A stretch of 32,500 nucleotides of DNA from Actinidia chinensis. Lineage: Eukaryota > Streptophyta > Magnoliopsida > Ericales > Actinidiaceae. The stretch is from assembly GCA_009663005.1 (NCBI GenBank), contig VIGQ01000515.1, positions 1 through 32,500 of the forward strand, given 5' to 3'. Position 1 is the stretch's first letter, and each line of letters begins with the position of its first letter. Position numbers and translations under genes: made by a program. Shown piece by piece: positions 11,100 to 21,681 of the stretch. A model generated the notes under the pieces. The model did no database searches. It was not told the DNA's origin and was given only the letters and a program-made list of their open reading frames with translations.

Positions 11100-12180
11100 G
11101 AGACTTCAAATTCACTTTACAAAAAATACACATACACAACATCTTCCCAATGAGCTTTTCCTGGATTTGACATAAACCTCCAACCTGCTAACCACTTCCC
11201 ACTGCATGTGCAATATCTGGTCGCGTACAGACCATTGCGTACATCCAACTTCCATGGCTGAGGCGTAAGGAACCTTAGCCATAATCTTTCTCTTCTCTGT
11301 CTGAGGGGACTGATCCTTGGATGAAGCGAAGTGACTTTGCCAAGGTGTGCTGACTGCTGGCGTCGCCCATGTTGAATCTCTGTAAAAACACGTTTGAATG
11401 TACTCTGCCTGAGTAAACTGTAAAATCCGCCTCTCTGTTTATCTCTTGTGATTTGCATTCCAAGAATCTTCTTTGCTGGACCCAAGTCTTTTGCATGTCA
11501 AACTCCTTTGACAATTGCTGCTTCATTCAAAAACCTTCTGATATCCCATATCTGAACCTGCGACTTAACCATTCCATAACATAAGGAAGTAAAATGAATA
11601 TAATTAGACCCTGTATCTCGTGAAGTAGCCAACAAACTTTGTGTTCGCGTTGCACTTTTGAAACTTCCTTGTGCTGAAGCCCGTCCACCCTTTTTGTACG
11701 CATGTCTTGGGGCTTGTTTCAGGCCATACAAACTCCTCTTAAATTCTGCCACCATGTTTTCCCTTCCTTTCTTTCTTAGAAACCTTCTGGGCTGGTGCTG
11801 TATATCTCCTCATCTAAGTCCCGTACAGAAATGCAGTCTTTACGTCTAAACTGTTCAAGATAAAGATCTTTCAATGGCAGACAATACTCAACACTGTCTG
11901 ATAGTATTTAGTTTTACTACACGGAGCAAAATGTCGGTGTAGTCCACTCCTTCCTTCTGCTGGAATCCTTTGACGACAGTCGGGCTTTTGTATCTTTGTT
12001 AGAAACCATCATGCTCCTCTTTCACCACGGTAACACCCATTTGGGGATTATGAAGTGCCTTCTCCCCATGGTAACTCAACTAGTTCCCTGTCCTGGTTGG
12101 AGATTAGAGACTTCATCTCATCTTTCATGGCAAGTTCCCACTTGCTAGCAATCTCCAAGTCTGACAGTCTTCTCACATAG
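11100..12180 (-). pseudogene. Copia reverse transcriptase region
   Basis: A block reading KWELAMKDEMKSL near 12110-12160 opens the domain. SLYGLKQAPR is intact near 11700-11730. The YVDD catalytic motif near 11555-11590 can be recognised only after several single-base length changes. Downstream are LGPAKKILGMQITRDKQRG near 11430-11485 and RFMSNPGKAHWE near 11140-11180. These are diagnostic of copia reverse transcriptase and the RT-RNase H connection. Confidence 0.85.
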
Positions 12181-12229
12181 CATTCAGGCCTCTCCTCCAT
12201 CGTCACAATAAATATTCATATATCTCCTG

Positions 12230-13340
12230 TTAGCTGCACACGATGCGTGAAGACCTTCTCATAAGGAGCTGGAGTAGGAGGCTGTTGGTGTGTCGGACTG
12301 CTGTCGCACTACTCGGTCCAATTATTTCCTCCTTATGCTGAGGCCTTGTGTACAATCGGCTCCGTCATGGGACTATCTTGGGACATCATCCTACATCTGC
12401 AAATGCGGGGGGTCACTCTGCTCTGAGTCGCTGGAGTCGATTTTATGTCCTGTCCTTTGTACATCATTCTTTCGTTGAAAATCACACTCTGCTGCGGATC
12501 ACCTTCCTTGTTTTCGTCATCCCAATGCGGTAGCCAAATTCATCTCGCATAGCCGATGAAGGTGCATTTTTAGATTTGGGATTCCAAGCTTTCCTTCTGC
12601 CTTGATCACTGATATGCACATATGCTACACAACCGAAAACTTTTAGATGTGATAGTTTTACCCTCTTTTCCGCTCCATACCTCCTCTGGTATTCTGTGCT
12701 CTAATGGAACCGATGGGCCTCGTTTGATCAAGTAGCTGCTGTGTTGACTGCTTCTGCCCAGAACTGCTTTGGTAGACCTGACTGTATACGATGCCCTAGC
12801 TTTTTTCTGTCACAGTCGGTTTCCATACGCTTCAGCTACACATTGTGTTGAGGCGTAACCCGCAACGGTTTCTCATCCATTCTTATCTCCGTAACTCTAT
12901 CAAACTTCTTGAATCTGTTTCTCATATTCACCACCATTGTCGTTCTGAGCTTTTTTAATCTTCAGACTTGTCTCCCATTCCGCAACCATAAGCTTCCATC
13001 TTTCCCTGAAAAGCTTCAACACACTTCTGCCTATGCTTTAGAAAGTAACCCATACCTTTTCGAGAGTGATCATCGATGAAGTCACGAAGTAAGTGGTTTT
13101 TTCCACACCAATGGATGGAAATGGTCGTTGGCCCCCCAAACATCAGCAGTGAAACAAGCTCTAACCTTTCCTCTTTGGGGTTCTGCTCTGGCCCCTTGTC
13201 TGAAAGCTAACCCTCTCTCTTCTGCTTGCCAATATGGCAATCCTCACACGTGTCTATCTCAATGATTTTAGACTTGAAGTTTTCCCTTGGAGTGCATATT
13301 TTGCATCCCCTTCCAACTCATATGGCCTAGTCTCTGTACC
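12230..13340 (-). pseudogene. Copia integrase region
   Basis: A GKLQV and C-x2-C-like zinc-finger remnant lies at about 13230-13260. The catalytic core is visible as GPTTIS followed by FIDDHSRK and YFLKHR near 13010-13130, where the first Asp pair of the DDE core lies. A typical copia integrase C-terminal region continues to about 12230, with FGCVAY-like and WNPKSK-like blocks near 12570-12650. Frames change repeatedly. The domain is part of the gag-pol entry, listed separately because it fixes element class. Confidence 0.8.
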
Positions 13341-14721
13341 ACCTATTGAATTTTCGTTTCCTGCTGCAACTGTCAATGAACAGCGCTCCTCCGCTGTCAT
13401 GTAAAGAGTACCACTCTTTTTGCCTCGACAACGTCATGCAACCCTTTGAAAATCTTCCAGTTTTCACCATGGAATATCGTGTGGTAGCCTTCGCTAGCTA
13501 CTGCCCACGAGATTAAGTTCTTTCTCAGGTCGGAATATGCCTGACATCCCTTCAGCTCCCAAACAGATCCGTTCACTTAATCTTTACTACAACATACAAA
13601 CCTTTAACCGATAACAGCACAAGCTTGATCATCAACCAAGGTATACATTTCCAGGTTTTCCGGGGACATACCCCCACCTCTCTAAGAATTTCTTTCTACT
13701 AGCGAGTAGCGTGGGAATGATGCTTCCATAGTCTAATACCCAAGACTCTTTTCCTTGCTCTCCAAGAGCATATCAACAGCATCATCTTTTCCTGAGGTGG
13801 AAGTAACATTTGCCCTGCTTCCGCCTCTTTGGGTCCTTCCTTTACTCCTGCACTGATTTTGTTGTAAGTGCCCGTCTTCCCACAATTCCACGACTCGACG
13901 TTCTTTCGAGCTATGGGAATTATGGTGGGATTCCTGGATTTTGGACCTCCTGTCCTTTGATCTAACCCTCGGTAATTAAATCTCCCATGTCATTCCCCTC
14001 TGGTTGATTTTCCTTCCGTCTTGACTCTGTATGCAAAACTGAAGAGGTGAGGATTCACCACGACTCTCTCCGTCGGATCTCTTCACTGAGAACCATATCA
14101 CGAATATCGTTAATTTTAACTTTGCTTCCCGACGATCTACTCACAATTCACAGCCGTTACAGTATCATTTCCACTTTCTGGGAGAAAGACAAAAGTATCA
14201 ATGCGCGTACTCTTCATCAACTTCAATTTCAACTGAACTCAATTGGGTTGTGACTGTATTGAGTTTCATTGAGATGTTTTGAGCTACCGATGCCCCTTCC
14301 CGTCCATCCGCAAATTGAATAAACCGCCTCATCACGTGAAACTTTGTTAGAGGCTGATGGCTTTCTCATACAACTGGAGAGAGCCGCCATAAGACCCGCC
14401 GTGGTCTTATTCCTTTGTCTATGTTTGAAAGCAACATTGCGAGATACGTCAATCGGATAACTCCTAGGGCTTGTCTGTCAAGAAGAGTCACCAGTCTTCA
14501 TCTTTCATACCCTCTGCTTCTCTTTGAGAGAGTTTGATAAAGTTTTTGTCTGGTATAGATAATCTTCGCTCTGCATCTTTCCAGAACCCGAAATCTGCGC
14601 AAATCGAACTTCCGAGTTTTTCATCACTTTACTTCGTCTGCAGCCATCGCTCCGACGCTTCCCACGCAAAATTGACTTCCTGTTGGATCGTTTCTGTCGA
14701 CTGACAGAATTCACTCACCAA

Positions 14722-14733
14722 GGCTCTGAACCA
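14722..14733 (-). other. tRNA primer-binding site
   Basis: On the minus strand, immediately after the 5' LTR, the sequence reads TGGTTCAGAGCC. This is the usual plant copia primer site TGGTATCAGAGC, complementary to the 3' end of initiator methionine tRNA, with one base missing. Its position two bases inside the LTR end supports the LTR boundary and orientation. Confidence 0.75.
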
Positions 14734-14735
14734 GT

Positions 14736-15149
14736 TGTTGGGAAATTCCGCAGATTCCTATAGTCAATTAGTGGGAATGCCGAAAATAGCGAAAACCCAC
14801 ACACACGTTGATAACGGAGTTTCGGCATTGTGCCTACGTCTCCGGACCTGCTGCCGATCGTTTTTACTAAGGGAGAAAAAATACAAGTGTTTACACACCG
14901 TACAACTCACAACCCACTCTAAGCTTTTCTCTTAAACTCCTCTCTAACTCTCTCAATTTGATTGTCTTACAAAATGAGGGCTAAAGGGTTTATATTAGCT
15001 TCAAAACCATTGTTTGGTGAAATTAGGTAAAGAAAAAAGGGCAATGGTTAGGCACCTTCCATTGACAATTGCCTAAGTAGGCAGCCTACATTTTTGACCC
15101 CCAAAAATGGTTTGTTGGCCAAATTTTTTGACTATCAATTTTCTTGACA
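14736..15149 (-). repeat. 5' LTR of the copia element
   Basis: It begins TGTTGGGAAATT and ends TTCTTGACA on the plus strand, matching 10076-10500 throughout. Read on the minus strand, a TATA-like AATATAAACC lies near 14985-14998, suitable for the U3 promoter driving gag-pol to the left. The other LTR has CTATATAAACC at the equivalent position. Confidence 0.88.
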
Positions 15150-15900
15150 CAATTTAACACAAGCCCTCTTTAATAAATTAGCAATTCAGATCTGCTATTA
15201 TAACAACGAAGAAAGAAAAAACACTTGGCAAATAGTAGAGAAAAAGAAACAAACAGATGGCCTTCATTGATTACATAATTTACTCACCAAACAATCGAAT
15301 TCTGTGAAGCTCAGAAAAGACAAGATCGAAGAAACTTACCTAATTTACACAACACCGATTGATTCACGATCGATCTCCATTTGCTTGCTTATTGGGAAAT
15401 GAGGTGTCCAAGTCACATTGGTTTCAATTAGAAGCTCCCGATTTTCCTTCACAGTTTTTTCCTTTAGGCATCTTAGGAGTGTGTTTAACATGAAGAGAGA
15501 GTAATTGAGAGGTTGGTTATTTTATTTGTGGCAAAGTCTACCATAAAATACTTTTGTATTATCCTTGATAAATTGTGGTGAATGTTGATTGTTGTAGTAT
15601 TTCTTTTTACGATCAAGTGTGATGATATTGAGAGTTTGTGATAAATTTTAACCGTGACTATTTCCGAGGGAGTAGATTTCTCCACTAATTAAAATCCACA
15701 TTGTTAACTGAGTTCACGTGATACATGGAATATATTTATTTCTTATTTAAAAGATATTGGATATCTCAGAATAAAATTCATTTTTATTGTCCAATTTGAA
15801 CTTACTTGAACTATTTTTTTTTAAACGTAAGATTAAATTATCCAATTAAACTTGAAATACAATAACAATCCGTGCAGCAAAATGTAAATACCCTACGACA
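15150..15900. other. Spacer right of the copia element
   Basis: AT-rich and no gene recognised. A segment at 15474-15535 (GGAGTGT-GTTTA, then GAAGAGAGA, then TTGAGAGG) resembles 17678-17760 and, more loosely, the GAGA-rich blocks upstream of RLK copies 1 and 2. TTTTTTCCTTTAGG at about 15455-15468 also recalls those blocks. Confidence 0.4.
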
Positions 15901-16369
15901 ATAGTTTATCATAACCGAACCGATATTGAATCGGTCAAAACACCCCGGTTCAAAACGGTTTACTGGTTCAACCACGTTCAACCGGTTCAACCGGATTTTA
16001 TAATTAATAATAATAAATTTATATTTTTATATAAATAATAAAAAAACATATTTTTTTTACCATTCATAGTAAAACATAATCATAGTAAAAAACCTATTAA
16101 AATTAAAAATTCATTTAAAATTTGGGGTTCAAACCTGTAAAAGTAAAACTTCATTCAAAAGTTTGGGGTCAAACTGTAAAAATTAAAATTTTTAATTTTT
16201 CTGTTAAAAAACCGCTGGTTCAACAGTTAAAAAACTGGCCGTTCGATAAAAAATCGGCCGGTTCAATCGGTTCGCTGCATTTTCGGTAAAATAGTTATAA
16301 CCGAACCGATTTAAGTACCCGATTCCCGTGAACCGTTGAACCGTCGTTCGATCCGGTTTTAATAACTAT
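15901..16369. mobile_element. Mutator-like MITE with AACCGG-rich ends, 469 bp
   Basis: The left end reads ATAGTTTATCATAACCGAACC. The right end, reverse complemented, reads ATAGTTATTAAAACCGGATC, forming the terminal inverted repeat. Subterminal regions carry many GGTTCAACC words on both sides. The AT-rich middle has two tandem-like copies of a motif around TTTGGGGT-CAAAC (near 16120 and 16163). Both ends match the element at 27508-28292. No clean target duplication is visible here. Confidence 0.6.
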
Positions 16370-17183
16370 ACCCAAGAGGTTCTATGAAATCGGGATGGAT
16401 TTAACTGCCCAAATCTTTCCTGGTAACTCACGCATAATGACTTATAAATCTAGGCTGAATCAAAACTTGGACACTCTGCGGTTGACTTTCCGCTACGCAT
16501 TGGACTTCATTGATTCCTATTATTCCTGATAAATTTTAGGTTTCGATGGATCCAATGTTGGCCAGTCTCCAAGAGGTGTTCTTAATAATAAAAAAATTCT
16601 TTCTGGTTAGTTGGCATTTAATCATTCTTAACTCCTACGCACTGTCAGGCTAAGAAAAGTCCAATACTAGACATCCTCCAACATTCCTTTCCATTCGCAT
16701 TAAAAAATTAAATAATTTTTTAATCTCATTCGTATCAGTCTCATTAAATCTAAGTTAAATTGTAATTCAAAATGACCAATTTATTGTAACTAATTTATGT
16801 TTTTAATACGATACTCCTTAATTTCTCTATTTATTCTCACTCTAATTAAAAAGTATTTTTTTACTATTTATTTTAATTCATTCATTCTCAACGTTTTTTT
16901 CTCTAACAATCATAATTTTTTTTAAAACAATTATAGTTTTCACGGTCCATATTTTTATGTGGCCTCGCAAAAGAACTACGTAGCTCTAATGAATGATATC
17001 TGATTGAAATAATTAAATTTAAAGTTAATTTGATATAATTGTGTGAAAAAATTTTAAAAAAAGATATTTAATAAACTGTAACATGTGCAAATGATTATCT
17101 TTTATTTAGCTGATGGTAGAATGCTAAATTTCTGGATATTTTGGTCATCCTGATGTGGCTGACATTGATAGCTTTTGGCTTTA
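16370..17183. other. AT-rich spacer, nothing recognised
   Basis: Long T- and A-rich tracts, with no coding block, RNA gene or clear repeat end found on either strand. Confidence 0.5.
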
Positions 17184-17670
17184 GGGGCTCGTTTGGATTA
17201 CGGATAGTATTAAGGAGGATAATTTAAAGGGGGATAACTTTTAGAGGGGATAAATTTTTGGAAAGGGGATAAGTTTTAAAAACTTGGTTTGTATACTTTT
17301 TAGAATGGTGGATAATGTGGAAGAAAAGAAGAAAATATATAAGAAAAACAAAATAGAAATATCTAGATATTAAAAAAATATATTTATAATATATAAGATA
17401 TAATAGATATATATATAAATAACAATATATATTTTGTTTCTCTCCTCTTTTTTTTTTTCTTATTCCCCACTACCCCTTATCCACCCATCTTTTAGTTGGT
17501 TGAGGTCCCTCAAAAATTATCCGTTAAAAAAAAAAACAACATCTCACCTGCTAGGAGAAAAATTATCTGGGGGAAAAATTATCCGCCTGACATAACTATC
17601 CAAAGCTGGATGAAACAATTATCCACAGAAAAAAAATTATCCTCCTTGCATCCACTACCCCAACAACCCC
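17184..17670. mobile_element. Tourist-like MITE with repeated GGATAA motifs
   Basis: The left end reads GGGGCTCGTTTGGATTACGG and the right end, reverse complemented, GGGGTTGTTGGGGTAGTGGA. Both continue into AAGGAGGATAATTT at matching distance, so the inverted repeat is about 40 bp. TTA precedes the left end (17181-17183). The right flank is GGGGTCTC, so the expected second TTA is missing. Inside, GGATAA or TTATCC recurs many times near both ends. Confidence 0.58.
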
Positions 17671-18075
17671 GGGGTCTCTTGGAGTGTTGTTTAGAATGAA
17701 GAGAGACTAATTTGAGGGAGTGATGGTTGAGAGGTGGTTATTTTGAGAAGTGGACAAATGGACCCAAGAGACTTGTTGAATTGCCCGTGGATATTGTAAA
17801 AAGGGTGATAGGGACTTTTTAATTTTGAATTCAAGTTTTAATCAAATAATTCATCGACAGTCAACCATCTCCCCCTCAATTCAACAGGTGAGATAGAAGA
17901 ATTGGTACTTGATTTTCTTGGACTTTAACCACTTTTTTATTGATTTATAAGCAGCTCAAGCTTGGTACTTTATTACAGTTTTTTGCTTGTGGTCAAAAAT
18001 AATATTAAAATTTTGTTTAAAAAATATTTTTTTAAAATTTATTTTAATATTTTTTCAAACTATTTATAAATTTTT
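17671..18075. other. Spacer with a short dispersed repeat
   Basis: Bases 17678-17760 resemble 15474-15535. The remainder is AT-rich, and no gene was recognised. Confidence 0.4.
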
Positions 18076-19050
18076 TGGGGTGTACTATAACCGCTTCCTT
18101 ATTTTGTTTATTTTTTGTAAATGAAAAAATAAAACATTGAAAAAAAACTATGCAGACATTTTTTATTTTTTCCTTTTGTACCTATGGAAAAAAAAAGTAC
18201 AAAGTACATTGAGTTTGTTGCTTTAGAATATATTTTTAAAGTCTAGAGAGTCTTCTAATTTTAGTGTCAAAATTTCTCTCCAAATTTTCAGCCGTTTGAT
18301 TTTGGTGGCTTGATTTGCTCACTAGTTTTCATATTATTTTTTTTTGCCTCTCACTAATGGGACCAACAAATCACAATCTCTTTGTTGCCGTGCTCCCGCA
18401 TCTAAACGTTACCCATATTCGTGTTGGCCCAACCCATTTACACCTATAAATAGATTTTTGTTAGGTTGTCAAAGCGCTAAAAATTTCACATAAGCCAGTT
18501 TAATATGCTTGATTAATTTTAAGAGCCACCGAAAAAGTGAGATTTTGAATGGGAATAAAAGAGACACTTTTCGATTACACGACATAAAGAATGAAGCAAA
18601 GTCTATTAGTGATCTCATATGAAGCATTCAATTGAGTTTGATGAGAATGAAAATAATAGAGTGCAAAAAAAATAATATCGTAATTTGTTAATATGAGGTT
18701 AAGTTGAGATTGATGAGAATGATAAAAAAATTATTATCTTTAGCCTGTGTTAAGATTGAAGATTTTACGTGAAAAAAGTTAACAATTCAAAGCTTAGGAT
18801 TTTTGCTTTTATAGTTTTTTTAATAAAATATCTCTCAGAATTGTTGGTCTCAAATCGTTGAAGAATCGGAGAGAATCCAGGTCCTCGAGCATCCGCCTCC
18901 AATCTTCTACTTTTTTTTTTTTTTTTTTAAGGGAATCAAATAAAAATTTAAATTCAAAAAGTGGATGTGAGGGAATTTATTATTTAAAAACCTGTAAGGC
19001 AGCACCCATTTTACCCAAGTAATTGTCTGCCATAGGCACACACCTCCTTA

Positions 19051-20278
19051 GGAGCCTCGTTTGTTTGCCGAATTGAATAAGGAGTCCCCGGATATAATGT
19101 CGGACTAAATCTATTGTGTAACCGTTTGTTTTGCTCCGGACAAAACTCTATATAAGTGGTAGTTCAGTCTTGTCCCATGGCGTTTGCTAGGCAATCGGAC
19201 TGGACAAATAAAAGAAATGAACCAACATACCCCTTCATTTATTAATTTGGTAAAAAAAATTTTTTAAAAAAAAACATTAACCGTTTTCTGAAAAAAAACT
19301 TTTTTAAAAAATATAAAATATAATTTTAAAATATATATTTTGATTAAAAATTTTAACTTTTTTGTTTTCTCTTAACGAGATTAAGACTAAAAAAATTTTG
19401 TAAATTTTTTATTTAATTATAAAATAATTTATAAAAATTATGTTTTCTGAAAAAATATTATTTTTAAAAAAATAACTTTATTTTGTTTAAAAAATAAATT
19501 GTTCTCAATAAATATATTTTCAAAACGATTTTGTTTAATATTTTTTTTTCGATTAAATATTTTTTTAAAAAATATTTTTATAAAAATATCAAAAATAATA
19601 CTTTTGAAATATAGATTTCGATTAAAATTTTAAACTCTTTTGTTTTCTCTTAACGAGATAAATTAAAGATATAAAATTGTTTATTTAATTTAATAAAATA
19701 ATTTATAAAATTATTATTTCGGAAAAAATTATTATTTTTTAAAAAACTAACTTTATTTTTTATAAAAATAAATTATTATATTTTTGTAAAATTGTTCTCA
19801 TAAATAGTAATTTCAATATTTGTTTACTATATTTTTTTTGATTAAAGTGATTTTAAAAAAATATTTTTTTAGAAAACGTTAATTTTTAACATAAAAAGCT
19901 TGTTTATCCAAAAAAAAACTGATAAAAAAATTAATTTAATAGAATAAAAATAAAAAAATTATTTAAAAAAACTTATAAAAAAATAAAAAATAAAAAATAA
20001 AAATGAAAGAGATAGGAGAGAGAGAAAGGGGAGAGAGAGAGGAGAGAGAGAGGGTGGAGAGAGGAATTTTTCAATATATGTGAGTGCAAATTAGTATTTT
20101 TACATATTGTCGTAGTCCGGGACTAATTGTCCCACCCCTCACCATGGGACAGGATAATCCCATATATGTGGACTATTGTCCGTGCGGACTAATAGTCCGA
20201 AGCCATTTTAGCAAACAAACACGGGACTGGATTGACTCGTTTCCAGTCCGACTAGTCCGACGTAGTTCGGGCACGCCC
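19051..20278. mobile_element. PIF/Harbinger-like non-autonomous element, 1228 bp
   Basis: It is flanked by TTA at 19048-19050 and 20279-20281. The left end is GGAGCCTCGTTTGTTTGCC. The right end, reverse complemented, is GGGCGTGCCCGAACTACG, a poor match at the extreme tip. Subterminal DNA matches better: both sides carry repeated GGACTA/TAGTCC words and a TTGTCCCATGG or CTGTCCCATGG block. The matching paralogous segment B has a single TTA at the equivalent point (22811-22813) and no insert, which fixes both ends. The middle is A/T-rich with a (GA)n tract near 20015-20065. No transposase was recognised. Confidence 0.75.
20012..20065. repeat. GA-rich microsatellite
   Basis: An imperfect run of GAGAGAGA units separated by short G tracts, inside the Harbinger-like element near its right end. 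Confidence 0.8.
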
Positions 20279-20479
20279 TTAGGGATCAATAAATAATTGG
20301 CTGTCACCGAGATTAAAGAATGACGAACCATATGAGTTAAATTCTATAGAAAGATTTGAAAAATGTACCTCAACTAAATCTAGAAAATGTAAAACAACAT
20401 GGCCAGTAACAGAAACCTACCCCAATTTACATTTTGGGTAAGTTGTTTTAGTTATTTTGGGCTTCTCAGTGACAAACTC

Positions 20480-20702
20480 GTCTTCCTTGTTCTATGATAA
20501 TAAGTCTGCTATCATTTAACTTCGATCCGTCCTTTCATGATAGAACAAAATACATTGAAGTGATATTCATCTTTATCGAAAAAAGTTTGTTTCAGTGTTA
20601 TTACTTCCAGTTCTGTTCCATCTTTGCTCAGACTGCTGATATGTTTACTAAGTCCATTGGCCTTCATTGCTCAAGTCATCTTTTACCAATCTTCTACTTA
20701 GC
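20480..20702 (+). pseudogene. Copia RNase H C-terminal fragment
   Basis: The plus-strand frames give a block like YDNKSA, then VFHDRTK-IEV, FI-EK and finally QTADMFTKSIG near 20640. These are the closing motifs of copia RNase H. The rest of pol is absent to the left, where segment A ends. A polypurine tract and LTR follow directly. The orientation is opposite to the complete copia element at 10-15 kb, and the motif wording differs, so it comes from another family. Confidence 0.72.
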
Positions 20703-20711
20703 TTGAGGGAG
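20701..20711 (+). other. Polypurine tract of the truncated copia element
   Basis: GCTTGAGGGAG stands between the RNase H end and a TGTGAAATTAG LTR start. This is the standard copia arrangement. Confidence 0.6.
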
Positions 20712-20912
20712 TGTGAAATTAGAAGATTTCATTCTTTAATTAGTTAGGAAAGTTCTTAATTAATTATTTTATAATAGGTCTGTTGAACAAAGGTTTAATT
20801 AGGGAAGATTTACTTTCTAGTTTTCATTATTTGAGTTATAGTTTGTATTATACATTGAGTTAAAAGTTTAGTAATAAATCAAGCTTTTTCCATATTTCTT
20901 TAAGTCTTCACA
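20712..20912 (+). repeat. Probable 3' LTR of the truncated copia element
   Basis: It starts TGTGAAATTAGAAG straight after the polypurine tract and probably ends near TTCACA at 20912. AT-rich content and AATAAATCAAGC near 20874 resemble the transcript-end region of short copia LTRs. No second copy lies in the window, so the right boundary is inferred. Confidence 0.5.
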
Positions 20913-21681
20913 AGGGGTATCTAAAATACTCCTATTATAACGGGAATTGATGATCGGTTATGATATATCTTTAGGTTCGACTTTGTGATAAAAAAAGTTT
21001 TGATTTCTTCTGTTAATCAATGTGATGAATATTAATTTGAGCGAGCTATTTGTATTATTTTTTAAAATTACTATAACCGCTCTATTAAAAGTTTTATCCT
21101 TTTATTTAGTCTCAACTTCTCGTTTTTGTATTATTAAGAACCCTCCCCTATGACCATTTCACTCTTAACACCTTGAGTTCAAACGGGCTAAAGACAATAG
21201 CAAAAACATGGGTGATGTTGTTCTACAGTTTAATTTTTATTTTTGTAACACATAAAGAAAAAACTTGTTTATATTGTTATTTATAAATTGTAAATAAGGC
21301 AAAATATTTTTACTATTTTTTAAAATAGTAAAACAAACAAAAGATATTTTTATTTTGTTATAAAAATTTTTCATCCAAATTTTCCTACCACCTCCACTCC
21401 ACCCTTTTTTAAAATTAGTTAAAAAAAACACGAATATATTTTTGTTTTTGAATAATTTAAAAAAGTGAACACAAAAATTATTTTACTTTTCTGTTTTAAT
21501 AAAAAAACTAAACAAAAAATAAACCAAAACACAAAAAAATAAAAAAAAAATTGAACGTATCAAACATAACATGCTGCCTCTGCGTTCATCTCACCCCCCT
21601 AAATAACTGCGGCTAAACTAATAATCTCACTCTTTCTTTCTACCATCGATTAAAGTAAAAAATTTTACATTTGAATATTGG
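20913..21681. other. AT-rich spacer, nothing recognised
   Basis: Long A and T runs with no coding block on either strand. It lies between the truncated copia LTR and segment B. Confidence 0.5.

Larger units (their letters stand above)
10550..14647 (-). pseudogene. Copia gag-pol, heavily frame-broken
   Basis: A single gag-pol reading frame can be followed with many one-base corrections. Gag starts at an ATG at 14647 (MAADEVK-like), about 75 bases inside the primer site. Recognisable gag blocks include GSGKMQ, EDYLYQ, and a motif near 14070-14110 resembling IRDMVLSEEIRR. A zinc knuckle reading WNCGKTG lies near 13870-13895. A protease-like WVLD-G block lies near 13735-13755. Integrase spans about 13340-12230, reverse transcriptase about 12180-11400, and RNase H from there to about 10550, ending with a PADMLTK-like motif near 10650. 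The polyprotein would normally encode virus-like-particle formation, processing, integration and reverse transcription. It cannot be made from this sequence as given. Confidence 0.85.
10076..15149 (-). mobile_element. Full-length Ty1/copia LTR retrotransposon (Tnt1-like), minus strand
   Basis: Two direct LTRs (10076-10500 and 14736-15149) bound about 4.2 kb of internal DNA. On the minus strand, from right to left, the order is 5' LTR, primer-binding site, gag with zinc knuckle, protease, integrase, reverse transcriptase, RNase H, polypurine tract, 3' LTR. Integrase before reverse transcriptase defines copia rather than gypsy. The 5-bp flanks (TCATT left, CAATT right) match at three positions, so a target duplication is possible but degraded. 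Coding frames are broken many times, mainly by single-base changes in length. It sits between RLK copies 2 and 3. Confidence 0.9.
18076..20475 (+). repeat. Duplicated segment A (interrupted by a Harbinger-like element)
   Basis: It matches segment B (21682-23010) in direct orientation. Shared landmarks in order are ATAACCG followed by CTTA and T-rich DNA (18088/21697), TCTAATTT then GTCAAA (18255/21857), ATTTTGAATGGGAATAAAA (18541/22306), CCAATCTTCTACTT (18898/22699), AAAAAGTGGATGTGA (18956/22742), GTACCTCAACTAAATC-like DNA (20366/22906), and TTGGGTAAG then TTTTAGTT (20436/22974). Segment A contains 19051-20278, which B lacks. No coding content was recognised, and the nature of the repeat is unknown. 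Confidence 0.7.

Noticed and set aside
10071..15154. A 5-bp target duplication for the copia element
   Set aside because: The flanks TCATT and CAATT match at only three of five positions, so it is not claimed as a duplication.
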